DNA of 64,000 bases from Sporobacter termitidis DSM 10068 (GTDB lineage Bacteria; Bacillota; Clostridia; Oscillospirales; Oscillospiraceae). Below the pieces are notes generated by a model that ran no database searches, was not told where the DNA came from, and was given only the letters and a program-made list of their open reading frames with translations. Position numbers and translations under genes: made by a program. The DNA lies in NCBI RefSeq assembly GCF_900130065.1, contig NZ_FQXV01000009.1, positions 1 through 64,000 on the forward strand. The letters are read 5' to 3'. Within the stretch, counting starts at the first letter, position 1. Every line of letters begins with the position of its first letter. Below are positions 61,974 to 64,000 of the stretch, piece by piece.

Positions 61974-63410
61974 ATGGTATATGGGAATTTAAAAATGTGG
62001 ATCGGCGGCGAATGGGTCGACGCCGAGTCCGGCAAGACATTTGAAACAGTGAACGTCACAACGGGCGCGCCGCTGGGCACGGCGCCGCTGGCCGACAAGG
62101 CCGACGTGGACAACGCCGTGGCGGCGGCGCGGCGTGCGTTCCCCGTCTGGGCCGAAAAGACCCCCGGGCAGCGCAGCGCCGTCGTGGCCGCTATCGGCGA
62201 GCACATCAAAAAGCACGCCAAGGAGATGGCGCATCTGGACGCCCTGGAGCACGGCCTGCCGGAGCACATCGCCATCGGGCCCACCATGGGCGCGGCCGGC
62301 AACTTTGAGCAGGCCGCCGCCTACAGCCGCCATTTGGAGGGGCACGCCATTCCATCCAACAATGACAGGATGTACAGCCTGGAGCGCGTACCCGTCGGCG
62401 TCTGCGCGCTGATCACGCCGTGGAACATGCCGTTTTTCCTCATGGCGCAGAAGGTCGCGCTGAGTCTGGCCGCCGGCAACACCTGCGTTTTAAAGGTTCC
62501 CAGCATCAACGCCATCACCTCGCTGAAGTTTGCCGAAATCCTCTCTGAGGTCGAGGGGCTGCCGAAGGGCGCCGTGAACGTCGTCACCGGCCCGGGCGGC
62601 ACCATCGGCACCTATATGGCGGCTCACCCCGGGGTGGACTGCGTCGGCTTTACCGGCAGCACCGAGACGGGCGTGTCCATCATGCAGGCCGCCGCCCCCA
62701 CGCTGAAAAAGCTCGTTATGGAGCTGGGCGGCAAGAATCCGGCCATCATCTTCCCGGACGCAAACCTGGACAGGGCCGTGGAGGTCCTGGCCCACCACCA
62801 GTTCCACAACTGCGGCCAGGCCTGCGGCTCGCCGGGCCGGTATTACATCCACGAGAGCGTGTACGATAAGTTTTTGGAAAAGTTCCTGGACCACGCCAGG
62901 CATTTGACCGTCGGCGACCCGCTGGACCCGAAGACGGACATGGGCCCGCTGGTGAGCCGCGAGCATTGGGGCAAGGTCACGGGCTATATCCAGAGCGGCA
63001 TCGACGAGGGCGCCGGGCTCCTCCTCGACGGCAGAACGTATGACGCCAACTTTATCGGCCCCACCGTCTTCACGGACGTGACGCCCGGAATGAAAATCTA
63101 CCGGGACGAGATTTTCGGACCTGTGGCGGTCATGCTGAAGTGGCGCGACGAGGATGAGGTCATGGCGCTGGCAAACGACAATACATACGGCCTGACGGCC
63201 TCCATCTGGACGGCGAACATCGCCCACGCCCTGAAGCTGGGCAAAAAGCTGACGGTCGGCACCTTCTCCGTCAACTCCCACAACTTTATCGCGGCCGAGG
63301 CCCCCTGGGGCGGCGTTCGCCAGAGTGGCGTCGGCGGCAAGGAGGGCGGCTACCAGGGCGTGCTGGAATACACGGAGCAGAAGATGATCACCATCTGTCT
63401 GATAGAATAA
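61974..63410 (+). CDS. NAD(P)-dependent aldehyde dehydrogenase
   Basis: Aldehyde dehydrogenase of 478 residues, full length. Catalytic Cys284 lies in NCGQACGSPGR, the general-base Glu in MELGGKNPAII, and the cofactor motif in FTGSTETGVSIM. PWNMPFF and EIFGPVAV are also typical. It oxidises an aldehyde to a carboxylate, most likely the product of the upstream alcohol dehydrogenase. AGGAGG lies 8 bases before the ATG. The natural substrate is unknown. Confidence 0.93.
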   Translation: MVYGNLKMWIGGEWVDAESGKTFETVNVTTGAPLGTAPLADKADVDNAVAAARRAFPVWAEKTPGQRSAVVAAIGEHIKKHAKEMAHLDALEHGLPEHIAIGPTMGAAGNFEQAAAYSRHLEGHAIPSNNDRMYSLERVPVGVCALITPWNMPFFLMAQKVALSLAAGNTCVLKVPSINAITSLKFAEILSEVEGLPKGAVNVVTGPGGTIGTYMAAHPGVDCVGFTGSTETGVSIMQAAAPTLKKLVMELGGKNPAIIFPDANLDRAVEVLAHHQFHNCGQACGSPGRYYIHESVYDKFLEKFLDHARHLTVGDPLDPKTDMGPLVSREHWGKVTGYIQSGIDEGAGLLLDGRTYDANFIGPTVFTDVTPGMKIYRDEIFGPVAVMLKWRDEDEVMALANDNTYGLTASIWTANIAHALKLGKKLTVGTFSVNSHNFIAAEAPWGGVRQSGVGGKEGGYQGVLEYTEQKMITICLIE

Positions 63411-63484
63411 CTTCTTTGCAGGGGGCGATGCCCGCATCGCCCCGCCGGTCCTTATTCCTGTGTCACCCGCCGCGCCGACAAGCA

Positions 63485-63532
63485 TCCCTCCTTCAGTCGC
63501 CTGCGGGCGACAGCGCCCTCGTCTGAGGGAGC
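63485..63532 (+). repeat. 48-bp dispersed repeat, second copy
   Basis: Starts TCCCTCCTTCAGTCGCCTGC and matches 13110-13157 with about two mismatches. It contains two hairpins (TCGCCTGCGGGCGA and CCCTCGTCTGAGGG). A GTAGGG-family remnant (GGGGGCGATGCC...) lies just before it at about 63421-63445. Confidence 0.85.
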
Positions 63533-63590
63533 CGGAGGAACGGCGGCCCGGTATGGGGCATCGGGCCATGATTACTATGGGGGTCATAAA

Positions 63591-64000
63591 ATGCAAAGCG
63601 GCATGAAGCTCTATTGTATCCAGGTGGGCGCCTTTCGGCTGCCGAGAGGCTTTGTGGCGGCGCGGTGCCGGGACGCGAACGTGCCCGCGGTGATGCCGAT
63701 CTACACCTATCTCATCGAGCACCCGAGGGGGCGCGTGCTGGTGGACACGGGCCAGTCCTATGAAATGCGGGACGAAAACACCGTCATGGAGGAGAAGGAC
63801 ACGATCCTCCATAAGCTCACGGCGCTGGGCCTGGGGCCGGACGACATCGATTACGTGGTCATGAGCCACATGCACCTGGACCACTCGGGATATATGAACT
63901 ATTTCCCGAATTCCACCTATATCGCCCGCCGCGAGGAGCTGAAGGCGGCGTGGTGGCCGGAGGCCTGCGAGGGCGGCTACGTCTTCCCCACCTATGAGAA
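63591..64000 (+). CDS. Metallo-beta-lactamase-fold hydrolase, N-terminal part (runs off window)
   Basis: First 136 codons only. The metal motif SHMHLDHSG (His93, His95, Asp97, His98) and VDTGQSYEM are like those of the N-acyl-homoserine-lactonase (AttM/AiiA) group and other lactonases. GGGGGT lies 5-10 bases before the ATG. It follows the alcohol/aldehyde dehydrogenase pair after a repeat-bearing gap of 180 bases. Lactone or thioester hydrolysis is a guess from the family. Confidence 0.85.
   Translation, partial: MQSGMKLYCIQVGAFRLPRGFVAARCRDANVPAVMPIYTYLIEHPRGRVLVDTGQSYEMRDENTVMEEKDTILHKLTALGLGPDDIDYVVMSHMHLDHSGYMNYFPNSTYIARREELKAAWWPEACEGGYVFPTYE

Overview
The window looks like chromosome from a Gram-positive member of the Clostridia, most likely near the Oscillospiraceae. 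This is inferred from high-GC protein-rich DNA with strong Shine-Dalgarno sites, SLH-domain surface proteins, lipoprotein binding proteins, a tandem pair of c-di-GMP-I riboswitches, a YitT-type protein, TTG/GTG starts, and many short GC-rich palindromic intergenic repeats. No rRNA, tRNA, CRISPR array, transposase or prophage gene was seen. Genus cannot be settled from the sequence alone.

Layout. 1-2.6 kb: a Zn alcohol dehydrogenase (cut by the window edge) and an SDR, divergent from a LysR regulator. 2.8-9.8 kb: cytosolic papain-like peptidase, DHA2 exporter, FtsH-type protease, PrsW-type protease, peptide deformylase and an amidase-fold protein. 9.85-13 kb: L,D-transpeptidase, then a radical SAM/SPASM enzyme overlapping a membrane protein whose C-terminal tail is a run of alternating Cys and Ala. 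This is a candidate modification enzyme/substrate pair. 13.8-24.5 kb: a cluster that reads as reductive pyrimidine breakdown. It encodes a PreA-like dihydropyrimidine dehydrogenase, a dihydropyrimidinase, an N-carbamoyl-beta-alanine amidohydrolase, an omega-aminotransferase and an Fe alcohol dehydrogenase, with an ABC importer whose binding protein appears circularly permuted.

24.7-40 kb: YitT protein, secreted SLH/alpha-beta hydrolase, OYE-type FMN/FAD/Fe-S reductase, UvrD-like helicase, GAF-BTAD regulator with a UroD-fold methyltransferase-like protein, ECF sigma/anti-sigma pair, FAD oxidoreductase and asparaginase. 40.2-45.1 kb: a complete branched-chain-type amino acid ABC importer (binding protein, LivH, LivM, LivG, LivF). 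45.4-46.9 kb: zincin-like protein with an acidic tail, CoA-type Nudix hydrolase and a DUF1294 protein. 47.1-53 kb: two tandem c-di-GMP-I riboswitches, each followed by an intrinsic terminator, ahead of an 1827-residue SLH/beta-helix surface protein with a recent internal duplication. 53.2-59 kb: three very small genes, a WYL regulator, HD protein, MATE exporter, MscS channel and MmgE/PrpD protein. 60.8-64 kb: Zn alcohol dehydrogenase, aldehyde dehydrogenase and a metallo-beta-lactamase-fold hydrolase cut by the window end.

The strongest leads are the radical SAM/Cys-Ala tail pair, the permuted binding protein, the PreA protein carrying a PreT-like Fe-S lobe but no FAD/NAD(P)H domain, and the double c-di-GMP riboswitch controlling a giant adhesin. 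All functions are read from motifs and context; no database search was possible.
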